A stretch of DNA of 64,000 nucleotides from Microbispora catharanthi (GTDB lineage Bacteria > Actinomycetota > Actinomycetes > Streptosporangiales > Streptosporangiaceae). Positions within the stretch are counted from its first letter, which is position 1. Each line of letters opens with the position of its first letter. Position numbers and translations under genes: made by a program. The notes under the pieces are model-generated. The model was not told where the DNA came from and searched no databases. It saw nothing but the letters and a program-made list of their open reading frames with translations. Shown one piece after another: positions 42,684 through 50,692 of the stretch. Location of the stretch: NCBI RefSeq assembly GCF_006334915.2, contig NZ_VDMA02000023.1, forward strand, positions 81,379-145,378, given 5' to 3'.

Positions 42684-44549
42684 ATGAACCTCAGCCTTAG
42701 CGACATCGTGCCTCCGCTGCGCTGGACCGCGCCCAGCCAGGTAGAGCCGATCGCGAGCGACCCCGGTCTTCCCGACGCGTGGTGGCAGGCGCTTCCCCTC
42801 GGCCGGGCCTGCGCGGCAGTGGGAACCGGCCAGGTCGCCTCCCGGCTCGCCGACCTCACCACCGCCTGCTGGTCGCACCTGGTCCTCGGCGACGTCCTCC
42901 CGCTGCTGAGGTTCACCCACCCGGAGGAGAGCCTCCAGACGCCCGGCCCCCGGGAGAGCGTCCACGACCTGTACGTCGACGTGATCGACAAGCTGCTGGC
43001 CACGGAGCCCGCACAGGAGCCGGCCGGGGCGGCGGTCCCGCCGGCCCTTCCCGAGCGGCCGATGCCCGAGGTCATCGACGAGATCTTCGCCCGGCTGGAC
43101 GACCGCCAGCGGGCGATCGCACGCGACCGGCTCTACTTCGACACCTCCCAGCCTCCGGGCCAGGCCCAGCGGGCCACGCTGGACGAGCTGGCCCAGCGCT
43201 TCTCGGTCACCCGCGAGCGGATCCGGCAGATCGAGCGCGACCTGCGCGACCACGTGATGGACTGGCTGAACGGCCCGTCCGCCGCGCCGCTGAACGCCCA
43301 CCTGTCCTGGCTGCGCACCCGGCTGGGCTCGGCCGTGCCCGCCGACGACGTCGCCGCCGCCGTGCCGTGGCACCGCACCGAGCTGATCACGCTCGCGATC
43401 CCCGCCTGGCGGTTCGTCCGTACGCTGCTGACCGGGTACGAGCAGGTGGACGGCTGGCTGGTCGCGGGCGGCGCGGACGAGCTCAGGGAGAAGACGCGGC
43501 AGCTGTTCGCCGACGGCCCCCGGCCGCTGGAGGAGGCGGTCTCCCTCGTCGCCCAGCTCGGCATCCGGGAGGACGTCGCCGAGCGCTGGCTGGCGTCGGT
43601 GCCGCACCTGCGGGTCATGGACGGCCACGTCGTCCCCTGGCCGCGCAGCATGGGCGACAAGGCGGAGGCCGTGCTGGCGGTCGCCCACGCCCCGCTCACC
43701 CCCGAGGACATCCAGGGTCGCATCGGCGAGGACTACAGCATCGTCGGCATCCGCAACCAGCTCGCCTCCGACGACCGGTTCATCCGGCTCGACCGCAGCA
43801 AGTACGGGCTGCGGCGCTGGGGCGGCGACGAGTACCTCGGCATCCGGGAGATGATCATTCGGGAGATCGAGCGCGCGGGCGGCGAGGCGTCCGTGAGCAC
43901 GGTCGTGGACAACCTGACCTCCCACTACGACGTGAGCGAGAGCTCCATCAGGGCGTACGCCGGAGGGCCCGGGTTCGAGCGGACCCAGCGCGGCTACATC
44001 AGGGTGGCCGCCCAGGACCAGGCCGAGCCGTACCAGCCGCGCCGGGACGTCTCGATGACCCGCCGCTGCTTCCGCAGCAGGGACGGCCGCTGGTGGCACC
44101 GTGTCGACGTGAACGCCGAGCACCTGCGCGGCTCGGGCTCCCCGCTGCCGACCGGCTTCGCCGCGCACCTCGGCATGGCGCCCGGCGGGCAGCTCACCGC
44201 CTCCACCGCGTCGGGCGAGGTGGTGATCAGCTGGCACAACCAGCCGACCATCGGCTCGATCAGGAACCTTCTCGCGGAGTACAACGCGTCCGAGGGCGAC
44301 CACGTCTTCCTCACGGTCTCCGACGGCGGCGAGCTGCTGACCCGCTTCCTGCCCACGGCGGGGGCCGGGCTGCCCGCGATCAACCAGGCGCTGCACCTGA
44401 TCGGGTACACCGCTCCGGTGGCGTCGGAGGCCGAGGGCCTGCGTCTCATCGGCGCCCGCATCGGCCTGCCCGAGGGGGCCGTCCGCGAGGATGTCCTCGA
44501 CCGCCTGCGCGAACGCGGCGACCGCGACATCATCCGCTTCCTGACCTGA
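42684..44549 (+). CDS. Unknown protein B of the helicase cassette: sigma region 4-like HTH + HARE-HTH-like domain + unknown C-terminal domain
   Basis: The 621-residue protein shares N-terminal and C-terminal domains with protein A. Residues 133-195 contain 'TLDELAQRFSVTRERIRQIE', a near-exact sigma-70 region 4 helix-turn-helix, but no region 2 exists, so it is not a sigma factor. Residues 323-380 (DKAEAVLAVAHAPLTPEDIQ, 'YSIVGIRNQLASDDRFIRLD') resemble the HARE-HTH domain (RpoE-delta/ASXL type), and 383-441 look like a further winged helix. Residues 454-560 are the beta domain common to both paralogs (TRRCFRSRDGRWWHRVDV, LRGSGSPLPTGFAAHLGMAP, SEGDHVFLTV). A TATATT element at 42657-42662 may give it its own promoter. 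Confidence 0.78.
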   Translation: MNLSLSDIVPPLRWTAPSQVEPIASDPGLPDAWWQALPLGRACAAVGTGQVASRLADLTTACWSHLVLGDVLPLLRFTHPEESLQTPGPRESVHDLYVDVIDKLLATEPAQEPAGAAVPPALPERPMPEVIDEIFARLDDRQRAIARDRLYFDTSQPPGQAQRATLDELAQRFSVTRERIRQIERDLRDHVMDWLNGPSAAPLNAHLSWLRTRLGSAVPADDVAAAVPWHRTELITLAIPAWRFVRTLLTGYEQVDGWLVAGGADELREKTRQLFADGPRPLEEAVSLVAQLGIREDVAERWLASVPHLRVMDGHVVPWPRSMGDKAEAVLAVAHAPLTPEDIQGRIGEDYSIVGIRNQLASDDRFIRLDRSKYGLRRWGGDEYLGIREMIIREIERAGGEASVSTVVDNLTSHYDVSESSIRAYAGGPGFERTQRGYIRVAAQDQAEPYQPRRDVSMTRRCFRSRDGRWWHRVDVNAEHLRGSGSPLPTGFAAHLGMAPGGQLTASTASGEVVISWHNQPTIGSIRNLLAEYNASEGDHVFLTVSDGGELLTRFLPTAGAGLPAINQALHLIGYTAPVASEAEGLRLIGARIGLPEGAVREDVLDRLRERGDRDIIRFLT

Positions 44550-44603
44550 TTCCGGCTCAGGGGCCGGGGCGGGGATGTCGGGGGCAGCACGTAGGCTCGG
44601 AGC

Positions 44604-45731
44604 ATGTTGCGGCTCCACGACACCCTGACCCGGCAGGTCGTGCCCGTCGCCCCGGCCGGTTCGCGGATCCTGCGGATGTACACCTGCGCCGCGCACGGGC
44701 CCGCCGGCCTCGCCGACCTGCGACCCGCCCTGCTCGCCGACCTGGTCCGCCGCGTCGCCGAGCGCGCCAATCTGCGGGTGCTCGCCTGCCGCAACGTCTC
44801 CGACCTCGTCCACCGAGACGACGGTGACGATCATGACGCGAACGGCGCGTCTCTCGACGCCGACACGCTCGCGCTCAACATGCGCGCCCCCGAGCATTCC
44901 CCCCGGACCAGCGAGACGATGGGCCTGGTGATCGAGCTCATCGGGCGGCTCATCGAGCGCGGCCACGCGTACGCCACCCCGGAGGGGGCGGTGTTCTTCG
45001 ACGCGGCGTCCTTCCCCACGTACGGCGAGATCTCCGGCAAGCCGGGCTCGGCGTCCGACTGGCCCCTGTGGGAGCCGGTGTCGCCATCCCTGGGGCGTTC
45101 GGCCGGCGGCGACGCCGGAGCGGCCTGGGACGCGCCCTGGGGCCGTGGTCTCCCCGGTCGCGACGTGGAGTGCTCGGCCACGCCGCTGCGGTTCCTCGGC
45201 CCCCACTTCGACCTGTACGTGGGCGGAGCCGACCTGTGCTTCCCCCACCACGAGAGGGCGCGGGCGCAGTCGAACGCCGCCACAGGTCAGGAGGCCGTCG
45301 CCCACTGGGCGCACTCCGGGCACCTGCTGTTCGAGGGCCGCCCGGCCGGCACCGGGCACGTCGTGCCACTGTCCGGCGTCGTCGCCGCCGGTCTCGATCC
45401 CCTCGCCGTACGGCTGGCCCTGCTGGAGCACCACTATCGGCGGCCGGTCGATCTCACCTGGGACGCTCTTCGCGCCGCCGACGAGGAACTGCGGCGGCTG
45501 CGGCGGCGGGTGGCCGAATGGGCGGAGTCACCGAGCCGCCCGATCGACGACGCCCACTCCGAGCGCGTTCAGCGGGCGCTGGACGACGACCTCGACACGC
45601 CCGGGGCGCTACGCCTGCTGCGCGACCTGGAGGCCGACGAGTCGGTCACGCCGGGGTCCAGGTTCGAGACCTTCCTCCACTTCGACCACGTGCTCGCCCT
45701 CGACCTGCCCGCCGACATCGGCCGCATCTGA
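44604..45731 (+). CDS. Cysteinyl-tRNA synthetase-like protein lacking HIGH and KMSKS
   Basis: The 375-residue protein aligns with CysRS from the first strand (ILRMYTCAA) to the connective region (ETMGLVIELIGRLIERGHAY, 'DVECSATPLRFLGPHFDLYV' followed by GGADLCFPHHE) and on to the 'DPLAVRLALLEHHYRRPVDL' helix. Zinc ligands Cys28, Cys190 and His215 are kept, but the fourth (Glu in HHENE) is Ala219. The HIGH motif is replaced by 'AGLADLRPAL' and KMSKS by 'AGTGHVVPLSG', and the anticodon-binding end is shortened. It cannot be a normal aminoacyl-tRNA synthetase. GGAG precedes the ATG. It follows cassette protein B by 54 bp. Confidence 0.82.
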   Translation: MLRLHDTLTRQVVPVAPAGSRILRMYTCAAHGPAGLADLRPALLADLVRRVAERANLRVLACRNVSDLVHRDDGDDHDANGASLDADTLALNMRAPEHSPRTSETMGLVIELIGRLIERGHAYATPEGAVFFDAASFPTYGEISGKPGSASDWPLWEPVSPSLGRSAGGDAGAAWDAPWGRGLPGRDVECSATPLRFLGPHFDLYVGGADLCFPHHERARAQSNAATGQEAVAHWAHSGHLLFEGRPAGTGHVVPLSGVVAAGLDPLAVRLALLEHHYRRPVDLTWDALRAADEELRRLRRRVAEWAESPSRPIDDAHSERVQRALDDDLDTPGALRLLRDLEADESVTPGSRFETFLHFDHVLALDLPADIGRI

Positions 45732-46148
45732 CGGCACTTCTCACGCCTGAACGGGCCGGTGGGCCGGTCCAATCAGGCGTGAACGGGCCGGCCTGTCCGC
45801 TTCTCGCGTAGCGACGGCCGGCCCGGCAGCGGGTCCACGTCTGGCCCGTAGGCAGGCGGACGCCGCGTCAGCGCCTGGCATGTTGGACGGCCCCGGCAGC
45901 CACCTTCGCTCCTTTCCCGCACGCTCGTCTGCCCTGCCCTGCCCTGCCCTGGCGCCCGAGCCCGTAACCCGCGGGGCGTTGAACGCGGCTGTGAGAGGGA
46001 CACCCCGGACGGCCGGCCCTCGCGGGCCTCAAGCGCGCGGCCGGACAGCTCGACCTGTCGCTCCAACAATTCGCTGCTCACCGGGTGTGCAAGGCATGGT
46101 GGCGTGAAAGAATTCATACAAGTATTCGAATCCAGCGAGGAGGGCTTG
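45732..46148. other. Gene-poor region before the DUF222/HNH gene
   Basis: Besides the hairpin at 45741-45782 it holds a short tandem run of the pentamer CCCTG (five units near 45931-45955). I see no convincing gene. The GTG at 46104 could be an alternative start of the next gene. No clear promoter stands out. Confidence 0.5.
45741..45782. terminator. Hairpin after the CysRS-like gene
   Basis: TCACGCCTGA (45741-45750) and TCAGGCGTGA (45773-45782) are perfect 10-bp arms, 10 bp after the stop. ACGGGCCGG follows each arm (45751 and 45783) as a direct repeat. A terminator is the simplest reading. Confidence 0.55.
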
Positions 46149-48305
46149 GTGGATCTCTTCGCGATCGATCCTGACCGCTCTCGTCGTTCGAACAACACTG
46201 ACGGCGACTGGTGGGACCGGTTGACCGCTGACTCGCCGTTGTGGGCGTCCAGGGACTCACATTCCTGCGACTGTGGAGCCGAAAACGAGGAGGTCCCGGG
46301 CGCCGCCGGCAGCGAGACCGCTGACAGTGATGCCGCTGAGGACGGTGCAGGTGCCGCGGATGGCTCGGGAGCCGGTCCTTGTGGATCAGGTGCCGGTCGG
46401 GGCCGATCGTCGTGGGTGCTGGTGGGTTCTCTTCGTGAGTCGGCGCAGGCGTTGGCGTTGGCGCCGGTGCCGGACGATGTGGATGTCTGTCTTGCCGAGG
46501 CTGAGGAGTTGCTGTTCGCGCGTGATCGGATCACGTGTGCTCTTGCTGAGCGGGTGGGGCGGGTGCATGGTGCGGGGCGGGCCAAGCGGCATGGGCATGC
46601 CTCGACCCGTAGTTGGTTGCGCACCGCCGGAGGCATGAGCGTCGCGGGGGCGGGGCGTCTGATCATGCTGGCGGTGGAGTTGGCGCGTCTGCCTCGGGTG
46701 CGGGAGCGGTTCGCTGCGGGTGGGTTGGCGGCGGGGGTGGTGGAGGCGATCTGCGCGGCCACCGCGCAGTTGAGTGATGAGCATGCGGGGTTGGCTGAGT
46801 CGATTTTGCTGGAGTTGGCGGGTCAGGCGGGTGCGGCGGAGGTGGCCAAAGCCGGGCGTTATCTGCGGGCGGTGCTGGATCCCGACGGTGAGGACCGCGA
46901 TGAGCGGGCCGACTTCGGGCGGCGGTTTTTGAGGGTCCGCCCGACCAGGGGTGGGGGCGTGGAGGGGGAGTTCTACCTGCCGCGTGAGGCGGCCGCCCGG
47001 CTGCGGGCCCTGCTGGACGCCTATGCCAAGCCGCGCGCAGAAGGGGACGACCGGCCGTTGCGGGTCCGGCAGGCGGATGCGTTCATCGCGTTGCTGGAGC
47101 AGAAGATCGCCGCTGAGCTCCTGGTCCTGGTCACCGCCGAATCCCTCCCCACCGACCCCGAACCCGCCGCCGCCGAACCCGCCGCCCCCGGCCCCGACCA
47201 CCCCGGCCCCGACCATCCCGGCCCCGACCATCCCGAAGACATTGACGACGCCCACGACGCCCACGACGCCCAGGACGCCCAGGACGCCCAGGATGCCGAG
47301 GACGCGGAGGGCGCCGAGGCCGACGAGGACGGCCGCGACCGCCAGGGCACCGTTGCCACCGGTGACACCGGAAGCGCTGACGATCCTGGCGACGTCGAAG
47401 ATGCCGGTGGCTGTGCCCTCGGCGAGATGGGCGGCCCCTGCGATGTGGGCAGCACCGGCGCTGCCGCACCTGCCCAGGATGAGCGCCTGTGCCATCCTGC
47501 CGACCCCGCCGACTACGACGACTACGACGACTGCGGTGACGCCGGGGCAGATGCCGGTTCACCTTCGCAGACAGCGCGGCCTGATCCTCCTCCCGAGGAT
47601 GCCGCTGCGCATCACGCCCACGCCGGGCATCGGCCTGCGGGGGACTGTCGGCATGCGCAGAGCACGCCCCAGGACAACGGCGACATGCGCTGTGGACAGT
47701 GCCGCCAGGAGCCGGGCCGCCGCCAGGAGCCAGGCTGCGATGGGCAAGGCTGCGATGAGCAGGGCCAGGCTCAGCAGGACGCGGATGACCAGGGCGTGTG
47801 CGGGTGCGGCGGCGAGGCGCGGTGCTCGTGTGCAACGGGGACACCACCGGGGAGGCTATCGGGAACAACGCCAGGAACGCTGCTGGGGGCGGCGCCGGGG
47901 GTGTTGCTGGCGACCGGGCAGATGCTGCCGGTCTCCAGCGTGCACCGCCTTGCCCGCACCAGCACCCTGGTCCGCCTGGTGATGGACGCCGAGGGGCAGG
48001 TGCTGGACATGGGCCGCAAGGTCCGCCTGGCCACCCCCGCCCAGCGCAGGGCCGTGTTCGCCCGCTACGCCACCTGCTGGATCGACGGCTGCCCACTGCC
48101 CGCCACCATGTGCCAGATCGACCACGCCGACAACTGGAGCAACGGCGGGCTCACCGACCTGAAGCTGCTCGGACCGGCCTGCCAGTTCCACAACCGCGAC
48201 CGCTACCGCCACCCCGACCGCTACACCCGCCGCAAAGCCGGCACCGACCGCTGGGCCTTCACCTACCAGCCGACCCACATCAAGGTCCGGCGGCTACGTA
48301 TTTAG
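46149..48305 (+). CDS. DUF222 / HNH endonuclease (13E12 repeat family) with long low-complexity insertion
   Basis: The protein of about 718 residues has a DUF222 domain (VCLAEAEELLFARDRITCAL, 'TRSWLRTAGGMSVAGAGRLI', 'VEGEFYLPREAAARLRALLD') and a C-terminal HNH nuclease ('ATCWIDGCPLPATMCQIDHA', DNWSNGGLTDLKLLGP, CQFHNRDRYRH). Between them is an acidic insertion of roughly 250 residues with GPDHP three times and a DAHDAQDAQDAQDAEDAE run, then Cys-rich stretches. These come from 15-bp (about 47190-47235) and 9-bp (about 47245-47310) tandem repeats. The first third uses many TTG/GTG/GAG codons unlike its neighbours, suggesting transfer. GTG at 46149 follows GAGGAGGG; GTG 46104 is weaker. The 13E12 family is often repeated in actinobacterial genomes. 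Confidence 0.85.
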   Translation: MDLFAIDPDRSRRSNNTDGDWWDRLTADSPLWASRDSHSCDCGAENEEVPGAAGSETADSDAAEDGAGAADGSGAGPCGSGAGRGRSSWVLVGSLRESAQALALAPVPDDVDVCLAEAEELLFARDRITCALAERVGRVHGAGRAKRHGHASTRSWLRTAGGMSVAGAGRLIMLAVELARLPRVRERFAAGGLAAGVVEAICAATAQLSDEHAGLAESILLELAGQAGAAEVAKAGRYLRAVLDPDGEDRDERADFGRRFLRVRPTRGGGVEGEFYLPREAAARLRALLDAYAKPRAEGDDRPLRVRQADAFIALLEQKIAAELLVLVTAESLPTDPEPAAAEPAAPGPDHPGPDHPGPDHPEDIDDAHDAHDAQDAQDAQDAEDAEGAEADEDGRDRQGTVATGDTGSADDPGDVEDAGGCALGEMGGPCDVGSTGAAAPAQDERLCHPADPADYDDYDDCGDAGADAGSPSQTARPDPPPEDAAAHHAHAGHRPAGDCRHAQSTPQDNGDMRCGQCRQEPGRRQEPGCDGQGCDEQGQAQQDADDQGVCGCGGEARCSCATGTPPGRLSGTTPGTLLGAAPGVLLATGQMLPVSSVHRLARTSTLVRLVMDAEGQVLDMGRKVRLATPAQRRAVFARYATCWIDGCPLPATMCQIDHADNWSNGGLTDLKLLGPACQFHNRDRYRHPDRYTRRKAGTDRWAFTYQPTHIKVRRLRI

Positions 48306-48340
48306 CGGGCCGGGTGGCGGCACGGACAGTCGCCGGGAGC

Positions 48341-48829
48341 TCAGATGTCGAGGCGGTGGTCGCTGACAAGGATGCCGTCCTCGTCGCTGTAGAGCCACTC
48401 TCCCGGAGCGAAGGTCACGTCCCCGAAGGTCACCGGGACGTCGATCTCCCCCAGGCCGGTCTTGGCGCTTTTGCGAGGATTGGCGCCGAGCGCCTTGACG
48501 CCGAGGTCGAGGTCGAGGTCGGCCAGCGCAGCCGTGTCCCGTACCGCGCCATAGATCACTACGCCCGCCCAGCCGTTCTCCACCGCCGAGGTCGCGATCA
48601 TGTCGCCGAGCAGCGCCGTGCGCAGCGAGCCGCCGCCGTCGACCACCAGCACCCGGCCCTCGCCCGGCGTCGCGAGCACCTGCTTGACGAGCGCGTTGTC
48701 CTCCAGGCAGCGGACCGTGGAGATCTGGCCGGAGAATCGCGCGCGTGAGCCGTACGAGCGGAACTGGGTGACGCAACTGCGCAGCGCGTCGCCGTGGGCG
48801 TCGTAGAGATCAGCGGTCGCGAAGCTCAT
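48341..48829 (-). CDS. rraA: RraA-like protein (4-hydroxy-4-methyl-2-oxoglutarate aldolase / RNase E regulator family)
   Basis: The 162-residue protein begins MSFATADLYDAHGDALRSCV and has 'LVVDGGGSLRTALLGDMIAT' and 'VVIYGAVRDTAALADLDLDL', with the Arg-Asp pair that binds Mg2+ and oxoacid in HMG aldolases. Members either regulate RNase E or act as aldolases; in actinomycetes the aldolase or oxaloacetate decarboxylase role is more likely. ATG at 48829 fixes the length to the family norm. It converges on the HNH gene. Confidence 0.88.
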   Translation of the reverse strand: MSFATADLYDAHGDALRSCVTQFRSYGSRARFSGQISTVRCLEDNALVKQVLATPGEGRVLVVDGGGSLRTALLGDMIATSAVENGWAGVVIYGAVRDTAALADLDLDLGVKALGANPRKSAKTGLGEIDVPVTFGDVTFAPGEWLYSDEDGILVSDHRLDI

Positions 48830-48987
48830 GGCCGCATTGTGCCAGGGCCGCCGGTGCCGCTTTCCGGCGGCACCTTCGACACGCCGGCTGGGCCGGGGCC
48901 CGTTGCCGCCGCTCGGAAATGCACGGTTCGCCATTCCGTAAATTCCTTGATTACCCGAGCAGAGCCCTCCGGGAAAAGAATGCAGGC

Positions 48988-49528
48988 GTGCATGATGTTT
49001 CGCGCTTCCGTCTGCTTTCGCTCGCCGTGCCGCGTCGCCCGTGCCGGGCGGTACGGGCATGCCCCCGATTGAGGAGCAGGCCGTCCTGAGCGGGCAGGGG
49101 CCGAAGACGGTCAGGGGCATCCGCGTGCCGGAGGGCGGCTGCATCGGGGCGGCGAACCGGCGCGCGATGGAAGGACTCCCGCCCGACGCCGAGTCGCTGG
49201 TCGTCCGGCTGGGCACGGAGGCGTACGACAAAGCGCTCACCGATCCTCGGGTGAAGGCGGTGAACGCGGCGTGGAGCGCCTGCATGAAGAGGGCCGGCTA
49301 CACCTACGCGACGCCCGGCGGGAACCGGGTGACGAGCGGGAGGCGGCCACCGCGGCGGCGGACATGCGCTGCAAGCTGCAGGTGGATTACCTGACCGTGC
49401 GGCTGACGACGGAGATCGAGGCCCAGCAGACGATGATCGAAACACACGGCCCCGAACTCCGGGCGTTCCGGCGGCATCTGCGGACGCGACTGGCCAACGC
49501 CGCGGCGATGCTCGGAGAGCGGCCGTAG
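48988..49528 (+). pseudogene. Frameshifted relic of a secreted/lipoprotein family gene
   Basis: A coherent protein is spread over different frames. A possible signal region starts with GTG 48988 in one frame (VHDVSRFRLLSLAV). The body from about 49041 is in a second ('PIEEQAVLSGQGPKTVRGIR', GGCIGAANRRAMEG, 'VNAAWSACMKRAGYTYATPG'). The C-terminus from about 49330 is in a third (REAATAAADMRCKLQVDYLT, ending AAAMLGERP). Actinomycete secreted proteins with a GGC, CMKRAGYxYATP and ADxRCK pattern run through in one frame, so the gene looks broken at about 49320-49340 and probably also near the signal peptide. A sequencing error is an alternative cause. Confidence 0.6.
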
Positions 49529-49580
49529 CCACAGCCGGAACCGCAGCCGCCCTCCCGCAAGCGCCATCCGGGCCGTCCCG

Positions 49581-50603
49581 TCAGGGCAGCGTACGGCTCT
49601 CGCCGACGGCGAGGTCCCACAGGTCGGCGGGGTCGAGGCCGCGTGACTCCCATACGGCGCGGGCCTCGCGCACGGGCTCCAGCAACGGCTCGCCCGACAG
49701 CACGAACGTCCCCCAGTGCATGGTGGCCATCCGCCGCGCGCCCACGTCGAGGCAGCCCTGCACGGCCTGGGCGGGGTCGACGTGGGAGACCTTCATGAAC
49801 CAGCGCGGCTCGTAGGCGCCGACCGGCATGAGAGCGAGGTCGATGCCCGGATAACGCTCGCCGATCTGGGCGAACCGCTCCCCGTAGGCCGTGTCGCCGG
49901 CGAAGTAGACCCGGCGCTCGGGGGAGGTGAGCACCCATCCGCCCCAGAGGGTGCGGCAGGTGTCCCAGAGCGTACGGCGGCTCCAGTGGTGAGCCGGGAC
50001 GAAGTCGAACGTCACGTCGCCGAGGCGAGCCGACTCCCACCAGTCCAGTTCGGTCACGTCGCGGAAGCCGCGCCGCCGGAACCACCCGCCGAGCTTGGCG
50101 GGCACGAAGACGGCCGTGTCCCTCGGCAGACGGCGGATCGTCGGCGCGTCCAGGTGGTCGTAGTGGTTGTGGCTGATCACGATCGCGTCGACCTCGGGCA
50201 GGTCGGACCAGGCGACTCCAGGAGGGGTCAGCCGCTGGCGCACACCGGGGATCTTGCGGGACCACACCGGATCGGTCAGCACGGTCAGCCCGCCGATCTG
50301 GAGAACGAACGTCGCGTGGCCGACCCAGGTCACCACGGTCTCGGTCGCGGCGGCGCGGGGCAGGCCGACACGGTGGACGGGAATCTGGTCGCTGTCACCG
50401 ATGTCGGGCCGCAGCTGCCCGTGCCACATGACACTGGTGACCTCGCGGAAGTCCGGAAGAGGGGCGGTCAGCCTGTCGGCGAAGCTGGACGGCCACCGGC
50501 GGGGTCCGGCAGGCCGAACAATCGGCGCACTCGGCGCTTTCGGAACGGGAGAAACGGGGATTTCTGGCGCCTCAGGGCTTTCCGGTTGAATCGTCTGCGA
50601 CAT
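49581..50603 (-). CDS. MBL-fold metallo-hydrolase of the NAPE-PLD/UlaG-like group
   Basis: The 340-residue protein has a Pro-rich N-terminus and an intact metallo-beta-lactamase fold: 'VTWVGHATFVLQIGGLTVLT', HxHxDH as SHNHYDHLD, 'FVPAHHWSRRTLWDT', 'YFAGDTAYG' and a last His in 'MATMHWGTFVLSGEPL'. This pattern belongs to N-acyl-phosphatidylethanolamine phospholipase D-like and UlaG-like hydrolases, perhaps acting on a lipid. ATG 50603 follows AAGGGAG. It is last in a minus-strand series starting at mshB. Confidence 0.85.
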   Translation of the reverse strand: MSQTIQPESPEAPEIPVSPVPKAPSAPIVRPAGPRRWPSSFADRLTAPLPDFREVTSVMWHGQLRPDIGDSDQIPVHRVGLPRAAATETVVTWVGHATFVLQIGGLTVLTDPVWSRKIPGVRQRLTPPGVAWSDLPEVDAIVISHNHYDHLDAPTIRRLPRDTAVFVPAKLGGWFRRRGFRDVTELDWWESARLGDVTFDFVPAHHWSRRTLWDTCRTLWGGWVLTSPERRVYFAGDTAYGERFAQIGERYPGIDLALMPVGAYEPRWFMKVSHVDPAQAVQGCLDVGARRMATMHWGTFVLSGEPLLEPVREARAVWESRGLDPADLWDLAVGESRTLP

Positions 50604-50692
50604 GGGGAACTCCCTTCCGCTCTCCATGATCCCCGCAGAGCCGAAAATATTCCTCCTACGACCGGTCGATTCCCTCCATGTTTCCTCCGCCT

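Noticed and set aside
42684..44549. Protein B as a sigma factor
   Set aside because: Only region 4 is present. Without region 2 it cannot melt promoters as sigma does.
42615..45434. A 939-codon open frame on the minus strand
   Set aside because: Antisense shadow of protein B and the CysRS-like gene; long stop-free frames are expected at this base composition.
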